Assembly: GCA_040753915.1 (NCBI GenBank)
Contig: JBFMDN010000016.1
Coordinates: forward strand, 30,330-94,329
Direction of reading: 5' to 3'
DNA length: 64,000 nt
Source: JBFMDN01 sp040753915
GTDB taxonomy: Bacteria > Desulfobacterota > Desulfomonilia > Desulfomonilales > Desulfomonilaceae
Part shown: positions 7,764 to 16,818 of the stretch, one piece after another
Layout: every line of letters begins with the position of its first letter
Position numbering within the stretch: the first letter of the stretch is position 1
Notes under the pieces: generated by a model
What the model was told of the DNA's origin: nothing
What the model saw: only the letters and a program-made list of their open reading frames with translations
The model's database searches: none
Position numbers and translations under genes: made by a program

Positions 7764-8558
7764 TCAGGTCCATCGCCGGATTCTGAATATACGATCCTTG
7801 GCGAGATTGATTTTCTTCATCAGCTCCTCATCTCCGCCCTTGATGTCCGGATGATAGCGTCTGCACAGCTTCTTCCACGCCTTCAATACTTCCTCTCGTG
7901 AAGATTCGACGGGCACTTCAAGAATCTCGAAGTACTTCCTCAGGCTGTACTGGAACGGATTGACCGAAGATCTGCGATGACGCTCCCAGAACTCAAATGG
8001 AATCTCAGCACCGGCCGATGCCTGCCGACGACGGAGTCTCCATCGGAGCGTGGCGTACGCGGATCGTAACATTCTCTGGTACGCTTCCTTCTCGAGCCGA
8101 TCCTTCCTGGTGGCTGCAACGACTCTGGCGAGCCTGGCCATGAGCTCCTCCACCCGCACCAACCCCAGGGGTAAGAGACCGTAGGCCGTTGGCTTCGCCG
8201 GCCCCGCGAGGTATTGGAGGTAACGGACAAACGCGACAAGCTCGGCGTTTTCCCATTCCGAGTGGTCGTAGCACCTTCCGTCCGGGAAACCGGGCGGCTG
8301 CGTGCACTGCCCATAGCCCCCATTTTCTCGACCGTACCATACTATTCCCAGACACCTAGCCTCATCGATGTCCACGATCCACACGCCGTTTTCAGCGCTG
8401 CTGACAACTACCCTCTTGTCCAAGTCCCGGTCTATATGACGAAGAACCTTGTTCAGTCTGTAGTCATTCAGCCGGAAATCTGCGCGCAAATCCTCGCGTG
8501 AGTATCCTGGGCTCTCGAGAATCGTTTCCAATACCTGTTGCTCCAGATGAAGCATCAT
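7764..8558 (-). CDS. J-domain protein with Cys/His-containing middle region
   Basis: 264 aa. The C-terminal 55 residues form a J domain: YFEILEVPVESSREEVLKAWKKLCRRYHPDIKGGDEELMKKINLAKD, with the HPD tripeptide needed to stimulate Hsp70 ATPase. The N-terminal about 60 residues look like a winged-helix or swivel segment. A Cys/His cluster follows (CTQPPGFPDGRCYDHSEW, about residues 96-113) that could bind a metal, then a basic helical stretch (LRWRLRRRQ). A C-terminal J domain is unlike classical DnaJ, so this is a specialised Hsp70 partner whose client is unknown. Two adjacent ATG codons (8558, 8555) follow GGGGAGGAG; the second has better spacing. Confidence 0.78.
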   Translation of the reverse strand: MMLHLEQQVLETILESPGYSREDLRADFRLNDYRLNKVLRHIDRDLDKRVVVSSAENGVWIVDIDEARCLGIVWYGRENGGYGQCTQPPGFPDGRCYDHSEWENAELVAFVRYLQYLAGPAKPTAYGLLPLGLVRVEELMARLARVVAATRKDRLEKEAYQRMLRSAYATLRWRLRRRQASAGAEIPFEFWERHRRSSVNPFQYSLRKYFEILEVPVESSREEVLKAWKKLCRRYHPDIKGGDEELMKKINLAKDRIFRIRRWT

Positions 8559-8976
8559 TCTCCTCCCCTGGGGGCTCTCATGAATGAGATGAAGCCGTAA
8601 ACCGGTCCGGTCGCTTCATGAGCAAGTCGGAAGGCCATAATACCGAGTTTGCGCGCATAGTATCTCCCCGCGACCAAGATGTCGATGGTACTGAGAGGAG
8701 AAATCCTTCGTACGTTACACACCGCGCTACGGAGTACCTTATATTGTTCTGCATGAGAGTCGGAATTGCAAGGTGAGGCGCAAATAGCCAGAAAAGACGG
8801 CACCTCAGGGGAGCGGCCCGACGTGCCTTCAGAAAAAGAAAAGCCCGACCGAGAGAAGAGCTGGGAGGGAGACGGCCAGGGGGTCGGTCGGGCTTTTATC
8901 TGGCGAAACAGGCCGTCTGAGAAATCGTTCCAGGCGCCGAGCCCCTCCACATGCTCGGCGCGGCTTAGAGCTGGTG
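8559..8976. other. Gene-free stretch holding a bidirectional terminator
   Basis: Open frames here are shadows without a ribosome site or family. The only clear element is the long stem at 8839-8897. The remainder shows nothing recognisable. Confidence 0.5.
8839..8897 (-). terminator. Bidirectional intrinsic terminator
   Basis: AAAAGCCCGACCGA (8839-8852) and TCGGTCGGGCTTTT (8884-8897) are perfect 14-base inverted repeats separated by 31 bases. On the minus strand the stem ends in a CTTTTCTTTTT tract, so it terminates the outer-membrane protein gene read from 10032. On the plus strand it ends in CTTTT. Confidence 0.8.
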
Positions 8977-10032
8977 TCAGAATACGAGTCCCATTTGAAC
9001 CACGGCTCCTTCCATTGCCGTATCCATCAGACGCGCATCGCTGTACTTCTTCTTGTAAGTGGCAAAGCGATAGCCACCTTTCACGTAGCCCCATCGCCCA
9101 TTGTTCAGGGGGATGCTGTACTTCAGGGCAGTGCTGATGTTAGAGCCGATAGCATCGTCTCCGAAAGCGACGTCCGCTTTGCACTGGAATGACAGGGTGT
9201 TGCAGAGGCGACCCGTCTTCAAGCACTTCTCAAATTCCAGGCCTGCCACGGCCATGTTGAGGTCCGTGTCCATGCGCTCGCCACAGCAGCTCACGTCAAT
9301 CACGCTGAGCATGTCATCCAGGCGCAGATAGCCCCCGTAGACGCCGACCCGAGACCGGTACGTCCTCACCGGTTCGTAAACGAGCCCCACCTGCTGGATC
9401 GTTCGCTCCCACTTTGTCTTCACGGTCTGCCCCGTGTTGAACAGGTGGTTTCCGAATACGAATTGCCTGTTCGGATTCCCGGACTGCTCCATGACCATGG
9501 GCATGATGGAGTAGCGCAACGACCAGCCAGGTCTGAACCGATAGGCTGCGGTAAACTCTGGGACAACCCCGTGATCCGGTAACTTGAGGTCGTCATTGAG
9601 GTCGATGTCGTCGCCATAGCCTCCCCACCAGCCGTACCAACCGTAAGCGCCGTATGTGCCTCTGAGGAACCTCACCTTGCCCTTGTTCCTGGCAAACACC
9701 AGTTGAGCGTCGAGCTCCCACCCTTTTGGCCTGGGTATAGGCAGCACGCACTGCGGAGGAATTTCGTACCGTGCGAACGCATGGCCGTAGTCCTGCGGCG
9801 GCTTGCACTTCATAATACTCTTGTACGGCTTGACCTTGCTGATCTTCTTTTCACGAGTTTGAATTGAAGGTTGGGCGGCCCCAGTCGTTTGTGGACGGTC
9901 TGCCGCGACGAATTGTTGCTGTCCTTCGACGAAAGCGGCCTGTTTGAGGGTCCAGGCCTGGGCTTCTGAGCCTGATGTCACTACAGCAAACAATAAACAT
10001 ACCACTACAATAGAAAGGTTTCTTAGAATCAT
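8977..10032 (-). CDS. Predicted outer-membrane beta-barrel protein
   Basis: 351 aa. Residues 1-26 form a signal peptide (ending EAQA). After a polar N-terminal region there is a Gly/Tyr/Trp-rich patch (GTYGAYGWYGWWGGYGDD, about residues 125-142), then alternating amphipathic strands such as FTAAYRFRPGWSLRYSIMPMVM, QVGLVYEPVRTYRSRVGVYGGYLRL and GRWGYVKGGYRFATYKKK. It ends MGLVF with the terminal Phe typical of BAM-dependent barrels. The ribosome site GGGAGGGAGGGT precedes the ATG. It stands alone and is followed by its own terminator at 8839-8897. The pore or receptor function is not known. Confidence 0.78.
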   Translation of the reverse strand: MILRNLSIVVVCLLFAVVTSGSEAQAWTLKQAAFVEGQQQFVAADRPQTTGAAQPSIQTREKKISKVKPYKSIMKCKPPQDYGHAFARYEIPPQCVLPIPRPKGWELDAQLVFARNKGKVRFLRGTYGAYGWYGWWGGYGDDIDLNDDLKLPDHGVVPEFTAAYRFRPGWSLRYSIMPMVMEQSGNPNRQFVFGNHLFNTGQTVKTKWERTIQQVGLVYEPVRTYRSRVGVYGGYLRLDDMLSVIDVSCCGERMDTDLNMAVAGLEFEKCLKTGRLCNTLSFQCKADVAFGDDAIGSNISTALKYSIPLNNGRWGYVKGGYRFATYKKKYSDARLMDTAMEGAVVQMGLVF

Positions 10033-10224
10033 ACCCTCCCTCCCAGGAGCAACAGTCTGTTAATACGGAGGATCACCCGGGAGATTTTGATTGTCAAGAA
10101 AAAAATACAAAGAATTGGTAATTTAACATAATAACCTAGAATCAGGATGAATTCATGGTGAGCAAATATCGAGAAACAACTTTACTATTTTGTGTTAACC
10201 ATTGATTATAATAGCTTTTAGCTC

Positions 10225-11214
10225 CTAAGGCGTTTTTGAGGCCCGGATGGGCTCGCCGCAAGATATCGACCGAAAAACCCGCCCCACCCACATCCCAACA
10301 TCAAGGTTCCCCTCTCTCACCTCCACAGACGTCACCTGGTTCCGAGGCGCCCAGGGAGCCCATTGTCTTGGATCGGTCGTCACGAAGAAAATCACGCACG
10401 GGATTCCTAATCCTGCCGCTAGATGGCTTATTCCTGAATCATTTCCAATATAAAGGCCTGATCCACCCAGGTCCGTGCATACCCGGTGGAGTGATTGTCT
10501 CTCCAAAAGGTGCGTACGCGGTCCCATCACGAGCGAATTCCAGAACGGATCGTCCTTGAGAAACTCGTCGTCCTCTCCTGCCGTGATCGCCACGTCCCAC
10601 CCAAGCCTCTCCTGCAGTCCTCGCGCGAGCGCGGACATGAATGCCAGTGGCACGCATTTTTGTGGGCTTCCGCTTCCGGGGTGGACCCAGATGATTTCTT
10701 TGATCTTCGAGGTCATCAGATGTGTCAAGGCCGGCTTACGAGGAGGAACCGGAAGTCCTAGCCTTTGATGGAGATGCTCCACCACGTGGATTCCCGCTGG
10801 CGGCCGAGAGCCCACCGTAAAGCAGTGTCCGGTCCCTCTCCTGGCGAGGTTGCGCACGATCAGCTCGGGATGCTCCAGCACCACGTACGCTCTCCCGAAT
10901 CGGGGAGCGGACCCCGAAGTCTCTGATAACTCATCCTGGAACAGCCAAAGCCAGTCAGGATGGTCAAGAGGTTGAAACGTGACGTCCGACGGAAGCACGA
11001 GCCTGTGGGATCGATTCCCGAGAAACGTGAGCGGTCCGGGGAAGAGCCGCTGAATGGTACGGACAAGGGGTACGGAGAGAATCGTGTCTCCCAACGCACC
11101 GGGCCGAACCACGAGAATCCGAGGAATCGGGGCGCGATCTTGCACCGATGTCTCCTCAAGAACAGACGGGCGCGCCCCGAGTCTGCCTCCACCTTTTCCG
11201 CTTCTTTGCCTCAT
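10225..11214 (-). CDS. Glycosyltransferase family 9 (heptosyltransferase-like)
   Basis: 329 aa from ATG 11214 (GTG 11217 is adjacent). GT9 enzymes transfer ADP-heptose or related sugars to the LPS core at the inner face of the inner membrane. The N-terminal Rossmann half starts at RILVVRPGALGDTILSVPLVRTIQRLFP (about residue 33). The C-terminal half has WVHPGSGSPQKCVPLAFMSALARGL and the donor-site signature YIGNDSGISHLAAGLGIPCVIFF. The first 30 residues before the Rossmann fold are low-complexity and may not be translated; no strong ribosome site decides the start. It lies 33 bases downstream of an MFS gene on the same strand. Confidence 0.86.
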   Translation of the reverse strand: MRQRSGKGGGRLGARPSVLEETSVQDRAPIPRILVVRPGALGDTILSVPLVRTIQRLFPGPLTFLGNRSHRLVLPSDVTFQPLDHPDWLWLFQDELSETSGSAPRFGRAYVVLEHPELIVRNLARRGTGHCFTVGSRPPAGIHVVEHLHQRLGLPVPPRKPALTHLMTSKIKEIIWVHPGSGSPQKCVPLAFMSALARGLQERLGWDVAITAGEDDEFLKDDPFWNSLVMGPRTHLLERQSLHRVCTDLGGSGLYIGNDSGISHLAAGLGIPCVIFFVTTDPRQWAPWAPRNQVTSVEVREGNLDVGMWVGRVFRSISCGEPIRASKTP

Positions 11215-11247
11215 CACGACCCAACAGCTAAGCCAAGCCCCGCGGTC

Positions 11248-12576
11248 CTACGCGGGTCTCCTTTCCGGAGAAGGGGAGGGAAACGTTTCCTTCATGGGTA
11301 GAACGCATCCGAGAGCAATGATAGAAGCGACCAAGAGTGCAACGAGCATGATCTGGTATGCTTCCGACGCATATGCACCGCTCGCTGTCCGGGGGTATGA
11401 ATCGAGGATCCATCCGAGCACAGGCTGGAAGATTCCACCGCCGAGGAAGGGAAAGAGGTTTACGGTGCCAACCGATGTTCCTGCGATTTCTACGGGGAAC
11501 AGCTCTTTGGTTGTGGTGAAGCCCATAATAACTATCGCGGAGGAGGATACGGAAAGAAGAAGCATGAACGCGTACAGCGCGAAAGAGGGCAGCCCCCGGG
11601 GGTATATGACCACAAAAGCCATGAGCAACACCTGCAGCGTAGAAAACACCATGATGACTTTTTTTCTGCTGTGAAGTACCTTGTCCGAGAGAAAGCTCAT
11701 GAGCGGACTCCCGACAATCATGCCCACAGCGATCATATTGAGGACGCCGCCTGCCTCCGCCTTGGTCATGCCGTACATTTGCATGAGGTACGGTCCTGCC
11801 CATAGGCCTCCGAAGCCGAAGAACACCCCGCAGGTAAAAAAGAACCATAGTGCCACAGGCCAGAAATGTTTGTTCGTGACTACCTGCTTCACTCCTTCCC
11901 AAACGGGAATATGCTGAGGGGGAGTCGCCTGACCCGAGCCACCGTAGTCGATCTCCAGAATAGTGGGCCAACCCAGATCCTGGGGACGGTTCCGTACAAA
12001 GAGCCAGACCAGGGCGGCCATGACCAGGGTCCCTGCGCCTATGAGCTCGAAGGACAAACGCCATCCGATCCAGCCGGTCAAGAATGCCAACGGCATTGCC
12101 GCGCTCAGCGCGCCAATTCCGCCCATGGTGCCGAGGATCGCTGTCATGAATGCGAACTCTCGAACTCGGAACCACTGGGAAAGGAGCTTCATGGCCGGAA
12201 TAAACACCATTGATACCCCGAGGCCCACCATAACTCGAGCCAACAGGGCCACCCATACGTTGGGTGCCAGACCGAAAAGGAGTCCTCCTACGCCGGCCAG
12301 GACGAGGAATGCGGTTACCGTAATACGGGGGCCGAGGGAGTCCGAGAGCAACCCTGCCGGCAACTGCATAATGGCGTACGGGTAGAAATACGCGGACGCG
12401 AGCAATCCCATGAATCCGGCACTGGCACTGAGGCTCTTCTGCAGGTCAGTGGCTACCACTGCAGGGCAAAGCCGGTGGAAGTACACAAACACGTAGGCCA
12501 CTGCCATGATACAGAAAATGGTCCATCGATACGTGAGAGCTTTTCGAGCAGCGGATCCCGGGGTGTCCGATTGCAT
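11248..12576 (-). CDS. Major facilitator superfamily transporter
   Basis: 442 aa with about twelve membrane segments. The N-terminal half shows the MFS loop motif after the second helix (GLLSDSLGPRITVTAFLVLAGVGGLLFGL). Helix 4-5 (RVMVGLGVSMVFIPAMKLLSQWF) and a long central loop (about residues 200-230) are typical of the anion/organic-acid symporter-like groups. The second half starts at WPVALWFFFTCGVFFGFGGLW. The start at ATG 12576 was chosen because AAAGGA lies seven bases upstream; an upstream start would add eleven residues. The substrate cannot be named. It is followed on the same strand by the GT9 gene. Confidence 0.85.
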   Translation of the reverse strand: MQSDTPGSAARKALTYRWTIFCIMAVAYVFVYFHRLCPAVVATDLQKSLSASAGFMGLLASAYFYPYAIMQLPAGLLSDSLGPRITVTAFLVLAGVGGLLFGLAPNVWVALLARVMVGLGVSMVFIPAMKLLSQWFRVREFAFMTAILGTMGGIGALSAAMPLAFLTGWIGWRLSFELIGAGTLVMAALVWLFVRNRPQDLGWPTILEIDYGGSGQATPPQHIPVWEGVKQVVTNKHFWPVALWFFFTCGVFFGFGGLWAGPYLMQMYGMTKAEAGGVLNMIAVGMIVGSPLMSFLSDKVLHSRKKVIMVFSTLQVLLMAFVVIYPRGLPSFALYAFMLLLSVSSSAIVIMGFTTTKELFPVEIAGTSVGTVNLFPFLGGGIFQPVLGWILDSYPRTASGAYASEAYQIMLVALLVASIIALGCVLPMKETFPSPSPERRPA

Positions 12577-12676
12577 AAGACTGTCCTTTCGGGTCAGAAA
12601 GGTGAGCACATCAGGTTACCATATCGATCCCACAGAGCCAAAGCCAGAATTGTCCCCTAGAGAAGTTCGCGCATTT

Positions 12677-12706
12677 TTGACATAATGCTGCCTGCAGTGG
12701 TATACT
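12677..12706 (+). promoter_or_regulatory. Strong candidate sigma-70 promoter of the moeA pair
   Basis: A perfect TTGACA (12677-12682) and TATACT (12701-12706, 5 of 6) are separated by 18 bases. The expected start near 12713 gives a leader of about 33 bases before the first moeA. Confidence 0.65.
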
Positions 12707-12746
12707 CCATTGTCTCTCATTCCGTGTGGTACGAAGAGAACCAACC

Positions 12747-14096
12747 ATGTCAAAGCCATTTCTTCGCGTTCTTTCGCCTCTTGAGGCCAGAAATCTTCTG
12801 GCCCAGTTCACACCGCTCAATAAGGAAGCCGCAGGGATCGACGATGCGCTGTTCAGGGTGGTGGCCGAACCAGTAATCGCTTGGGAAGATACTCCCGGCT
12901 TCGATCGTTCAACCATGGACGGATTCGCGGTCCGGTCAGCCGCCACGTTTGGAGCAAGCGAGTCGTCTCCGGCACTGTTCGAGGTGGTGGGCGAAATCAT
13001 GATGGGGCAGATCCACGATCTGAGCCTCGGACCGGGAAAGGCTGCCAGGATCTGGACCGGTGGGGCGCTCCCGGCCAACGCGGATGCAGTAGTCATGGTG
13101 GAGCACACTCATGAGCTGGACGACCGGACGATCGAAATTTCCCGGGCTGTTGCTCCCTTCGAAAACGTGGTTCGCCGCGGAGAGGATTTCAAGGCGGGCG
13201 AAGTCCTTCTCGACGCGGGACATCGGCTTCGCTCCCAGGACCTGGGACTCTTGGCTGCCATGGGGAGGGCGAGGGTAACCGTATTTCGAAAGCCCTCGGT
13301 TGCCATCCTCAGCTCGGGAGACGAGATAGTTCCCATAGAACAGGACCCGCCTCCCGGATGCATGCGGGACGTCAATCGTCACACGATCACTGCATCCGTG
13401 CTGGAAGCACACGCGATTCCCGTATGGGTCGGCATCGCTGCCGACAGACTTGCCGAGCTCGCTGCCTTACTGGACAGGGGGCTCTCTGCTGCTGACATGG
13501 TGGTCATCTCCGGTGGGAGCTCAATGGGGAGTCGAGATTTCGTCATCGAGGCGATCGAGTCGTATCCGGATTCGGAAATCCTTCTCCACGGGGTATCCGT
13601 GTCGCCGGGCAAGCCGCTCATCCTGGCCCGGGTGGGAGACAAGCCCGTGATGGGTCTCCCCGGACATCCTGCAAGTGCCATGGTGTGTTTCGAGCAGTTC
13701 GCTGTCCCCATCATTCGGCGGCTCAGCGGTGAAGACGTGACCACTCCGTACCTCAGGCCCGCGACATTCGCCTTCTTGTCCCGAAATATCCCTTCCCGGG
13801 AGGGCAGGTTGGATTTTGTGCGTGTCAGGCTTGATTACTCCAACGGGAGGCTGACGGCTATCCCCGTGCCGGGAAAATCGGGGATGATTTCTGCCATGGT
13901 GCGGGCGCACGGGTACATATGCATCGCACAGGATTGCGAAGGCTTGTACAAGGGTGATCGCGTGAAGGTCCACCTTTTCTCCAATTGGGGGGAGGATTAT
14001 CTTGAGACGGAATATTTATCTGGACATGAAGGCCCCGGAGGAGGCTCTGACGATCTTCTTGGAGCGTCTGCCCAAGAAAAGCTTTCCCGGGTCTGA
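12747..14096 (+). CDS. moeA: Molybdopterin molybdenumtransferase MoeA (copy 1)
   Basis: Inserts molybdate into adenylylated molybdopterin, the last common step of molybdenum cofactor synthesis. 449 aa from ATG 12747. Seen: STMDGFAVRS at the N-terminus, TGGALPANADAVVMVEH, RRGEDFKAGEVLLDAG, the domain III nucleotide loop VAILSSGDEIV, VISGGSSMGSRDF and the metal-site region SVSPGKPLILARVGDKPVMGLPGHPASAMVCFE. The family usually ends near GDRVKVHLF; here about 35 extra residues follow, and their codons overlap the start of the second moeA for 95 bases in another frame. The pair probably forms one transcription unit from the promoter at 12677. Confidence 0.93.
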   Translation: MSKPFLRVLSPLEARNLLAQFTPLNKEAAGIDDALFRVVAEPVIAWEDTPGFDRSTMDGFAVRSAATFGASESSPALFEVVGEIMMGQIHDLSLGPGKAARIWTGGALPANADAVVMVEHTHELDDRTIEISRAVAPFENVVRRGEDFKAGEVLLDAGHRLRSQDLGLLAAMGRARVTVFRKPSVAILSSGDEIVPIEQDPPPGCMRDVNRHTITASVLEAHAIPVWVGIAADRLAELAALLDRGLSAADMVVISGGSSMGSRDFVIEAIESYPDSEILLHGVSVSPGKPLILARVGDKPVMGLPGHPASAMVCFEQFAVPIIRRLSGEDVTTPYLRPATFAFLSRNIPSREGRLDFVRVRLDYSNGRLTAIPVPGKSGMISAMVRAHGYICIAQDCEGLYKGDRVKVHLFSNWGEDYLETEYLSGHEGPGGGSDDLLGASAQEKLSRV

Positions 14097-15933
14097 AACG
14101 GTATCGGTCATCTCTGCCGCAGGGAGGGTCACCGCTGCGCCCGTGTATGCTCGGCTCTCGTCTCCCGGCTTTCATATCGCTGCTATGGACGGCTTTGCCG
14201 TTCGTGCCGAGGATACCTTTGGAGCGGGACCGGATCGGCCTCGAAATCTGACGGTAGGGGAGAATGCGCGGCCTATCAACACTGGTCAACCCTTGCCACC
14301 GGATACCAACGCCGTGATCATGATCGAAAATGCCATGTTCCTGGACGACACGCGCTTCGAGGTCGAGCAGGCTGTAGTCCCGTGGCAGCATGTCCGGAGG
14401 GTCGGGGAGGACTTTGTCGCTTCCGAGATGATACTTCCGGGCAGGCACGTGGTCACGCCCTATGAGCTGGGGGCCCTCTTGGCAGCGGGCGTTACGACCA
14501 TCGAGGTTTGCCAAAAACCTCATGTTCTCATTATTCCGACAGGATCCGAGCTCATCTCGGTCGACGAGTTATCTGACCAGGGGGTGCCGTTCGGCAAGAC
14601 TATCGAATTCAACTCGGTCGTCCTTGCAGGCATTGTAGAGCAGGCCGGAGGAGTAGCGACCAGGCATCCCATTGTCGTGGATGAATTTGAGAATGTGAAA
14701 GCGGCCATCCGAGAGGGCGTCAGGTCCGGCGCCCACATGGTTGTGGTAAACGCTGGATCGTCGGCCGGGAGTGAAGACTACACGGCTGCCGCTATACGGG
14801 AGCTGGGTGAGCTCTTGGTACATGGTGTAGCCATGATGCCTGGCAAGCCGACCATACTGGGTATTGTTGACGATCGGCCCGTCATGGGCAATCCCGGCTA
14901 TCCGGTTTCGGCAATCTTCTCGTTCGAGGTGTTCGGCGTGCCGGTCATTGAAAGGATGCAGGGACTGCCTCATCGTCGCAGGTCCACCATTAGCGCGATA
15001 TCTGCGAGAAAGATCCCTTCCAAGCTTGGTCGGGAGGAGCTCCTCCGCGTGAAGCTTGGTAAGGTCGGCGACCGGGAGATTGCCGCGCCGTTGCCACGGG
15101 GGGCTGGGTCTATTACAACGCTCACGCGGGCCGATGGCGTCCTGCGCATACCCTCGCAGAGCGAGGGTATCGAGCAAGGTGCCCGGGTGACCGTGGATCT
15201 GTTGAGGCCGTCCTCACATATTGAACGGACAGTGGTAATCATCGGCAGCCACGATCTCACGCTGGATCTCCTGGCCGACGAGCTCATTCCGCACAATGTG
15301 TTCGTCTCCTCGAGCCACGTTGGAAGCCTCGGCGGATTGCTTGCGCTCAAAGGCGACACCGCCCACATTGCCACTTCCCACCTCCTAGATGAAGACACGG
15401 GGATGTACAACTGGTCGTATATCAAGAAGTACATTCCGGACATCCCTGTCCGCCTCTTTCACGGGGTGATGCGAGAGCAAGGATTCATGGTTCCCAAAGG
15501 GAACCCCAAGTCCATCGTCACTTTTCACGATCTGGTCCGGGACGATGTGACGTTTATAAACCGACAGGTTGGAGCGGGAACCAGGGTGCTCCTGGATCAT
15601 CACCTTAGGCTGGCAGGCATTGACCCGACACGGATCAAGGGGTACGAGCTCGAAGAATACACTCATACCGCTGTGGCGGTTGCGGTCCTCTCCGGGGTGG
15701 CTGACGTGGGCATGGGAGTGCTCGCTGCAGCAAAAGCGCTTGGGCTAGATTTTGTCCCCGTCGCCACGGAGCAATACGATCTGGTCATTCCGACAAAGTT
15801 TCTCGGAGACCGCAAGATCTTGAAGCTGCTGGAAGTCATGCGCAGCCCCCGATTTAAGGAACGAGTGCAAGCTCTCGGAGGATACGGGACGGAGCGCACG
15901 GGTGAGGAGATCGCCGAGCCGCCTCTTCCCTGA
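14002..15933 (+). CDS. MoeA fused to a PBP-like substrate-binding domain (copy 2)
   Basis: 643 aa. Residues 1-400 are a full MoeA (AAMDGFAVRAEDTFGAG, TGQPLPPDTNAVIMIENA, HVLIIPTGSELI, NAGSSAGSEDY, MMPGKPTILGIVDDRPVMGNPGYPVSAIFSFE). Residues about 410-630 are a periplasmic-binding-like domain of the type attached to MoeA in anaerobes (IIGSHDLTLDLLADELIP, KSIVTFHDLVRDDVTFINRQVGAGTRVLLDHHL, HTAVAVAVLSGVADVGMG), thought to sense or bring the oxyanion. The TTG start at 14002 follows GGGGGGAGG by seven bases; ATG 14026 is an alternative. Paired MoeA paralogues are often linked to molybdenum versus tungsten use; here that is inference. Confidence 0.9.
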   Translation: MRRNIYLDMKAPEEALTIFLERLPKKSFPGSETVSVISAAGRVTAAPVYARLSSPGFHIAAMDGFAVRAEDTFGAGPDRPRNLTVGENARPINTGQPLPPDTNAVIMIENAMFLDDTRFEVEQAVVPWQHVRRVGEDFVASEMILPGRHVVTPYELGALLAAGVTTIEVCQKPHVLIIPTGSELISVDELSDQGVPFGKTIEFNSVVLAGIVEQAGGVATRHPIVVDEFENVKAAIREGVRSGAHMVVVNAGSSAGSEDYTAAAIRELGELLVHGVAMMPGKPTILGIVDDRPVMGNPGYPVSAIFSFEVFGVPVIERMQGLPHRRRSTISAISARKIPSKLGREELLRVKLGKVGDREIAAPLPRGAGSITTLTRADGVLRIPSQSEGIEQGARVTVDLLRPSSHIERTVVIIGSHDLTLDLLADELIPHNVFVSSSHVGSLGGLLALKGDTAHIATSHLLDEDTGMYNWSYIKKYIPDIPVRLFHGVMREQGFMVPKGNPKSIVTFHDLVRDDVTFINRQVGAGTRVLLDHHLRLAGIDPTRIKGYELEEYTHTAVAVAVLSGVADVGMGVLAAAKALGLDFVPVATEQYDLVIPTKFLGDRKILKLLEVMRSPRFKERVQALGGYGTERTGEEIAEPPLP

Positions 15934-16275
15934 GTCGCCGCACCTGTCCACCTGTCTGCAGTGAGCCGTTTCCCCTAAGAGATTGCCGTGTCGGCCGGTG
16001 CTTACGTGCAGCATGCCCGTGCCCCGGCACTCTCGGGGGCCATGCCTGTGGTACGATACATGCCCCCTACCAGATCTGGAAACATCCTCCCGGGCCTTGA
16101 CCCATCGTGAGAAGTCTTGTACAAGATTGAAAGAGCCGGTGTGGAAAGCAGCCGGCTTATTCATTGCCTGACGTCGGGAGAAAAGGATTCCGACATTCGG
16201 GTGATTTTCCCCGGCACGCGATGGAATTCAACGGCCCCGCGGATTTCGATGGCTGGGAAGGGAGAGTGTATCGCT
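15934..16275. other. Gene-free leader region of greA
   Basis: No convincing gene. A candidate promoter lies at 16097-16125. The frame of greA stays open upstream but the residues there do not match the family. No terminator for the moeA unit is obvious. Confidence 0.45.
16097..16125 (+). promoter_or_regulatory. Candidate promoter of greA
   Basis: TTGACC (16097-16102, 5 of 6) and TACAAG (16120-16125, weak -10) lie 17 bases apart, about 150 bases before the greA start. Confidence 0.38.
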
Positions 16276-16746
16276 ATGCAAAGACGTCCCATATCGCCGG
16301 AAGGTCACAGGAAGTTGACCGAAGAGCTTGACCGTCTCGTCAGGATCGAGAGGCCCTCAGTGATCAAGGAAATAGAAGTCGCTCTTGGCCACGGCGATCT
16401 CTCGGAGAATGCGGAATACACCTATGCAAAAGAAAAGCAGGGCCTGCTTGAGACTCGAATTCGAGACCTACAGGAACGGATAGAATCGAGCGAGATTATC
16501 GATCTAGCCAACAGGCCGGAAACGGACCGAGTGGTCTTCGGATGCTCCGTGACGCTGGAAGACCTCGACAGCAACGAAAGGAAAGTCTATCGCCTGCTCG
16601 GTCAGGATGAAACAGATATTAGTCAAGGGATTATTTCAGTGACGTCTCCGCTCGGGAGGGCTCTTATCGGGAAAGAAGTCCAGGATGTCGTAGAAGTGAA
16701 GACCCCGAACGGAATCAGGGAATACGAGATAATCGCTATCTCTTAA
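16276..16746 (+). CDS. greA: Transcription elongation factor GreA
   Basis: Rescues backtracked RNA polymerase by stimulating cleavage of the transcript 3' end. 156 aa from ATG 16276, the normal family length. The N-terminal coiled coil carries LGHGDLSENAEYTYAKEKQGLLETRIRDLQERI, in which the Asp and Glu of DLSENAEY are the tip residues that coordinate the catalytic magnesium. The C-terminal FKBP-like domain has VVFGCSVTLEDL, ISVTSPLGRALIGKEVQDVVEVKTPNGIREYEI. An in-frame extension upstream has no family match; GGGAG lies about eleven bases before the chosen ATG. Confidence 0.95.
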   Translation: MQRRPISPEGHRKLTEELDRLVRIERPSVIKEIEVALGHGDLSENAEYTYAKEKQGLLETRIRDLQERIESSEIIDLANRPETDRVVFGCSVTLEDLDSNERKVYRLLGQDETDISQGIISVTSPLGRALIGKEVQDVVEVKTPNGIREYEIIAIS

Positions 16747-16818
16747 TCGGTCCCGGTTTTCGGACCGAGGGATCCCCGGACGAGCAATCGGGCGGTCCGA
16801 ACACGGAATTGCATCGAA

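Noticed and set aside
8555..9094. Minus-strand frame in the intergenic region before the J-domain gene
   Set aside because: It runs through the bidirectional terminator and the end of the barrel gene and has no family match.
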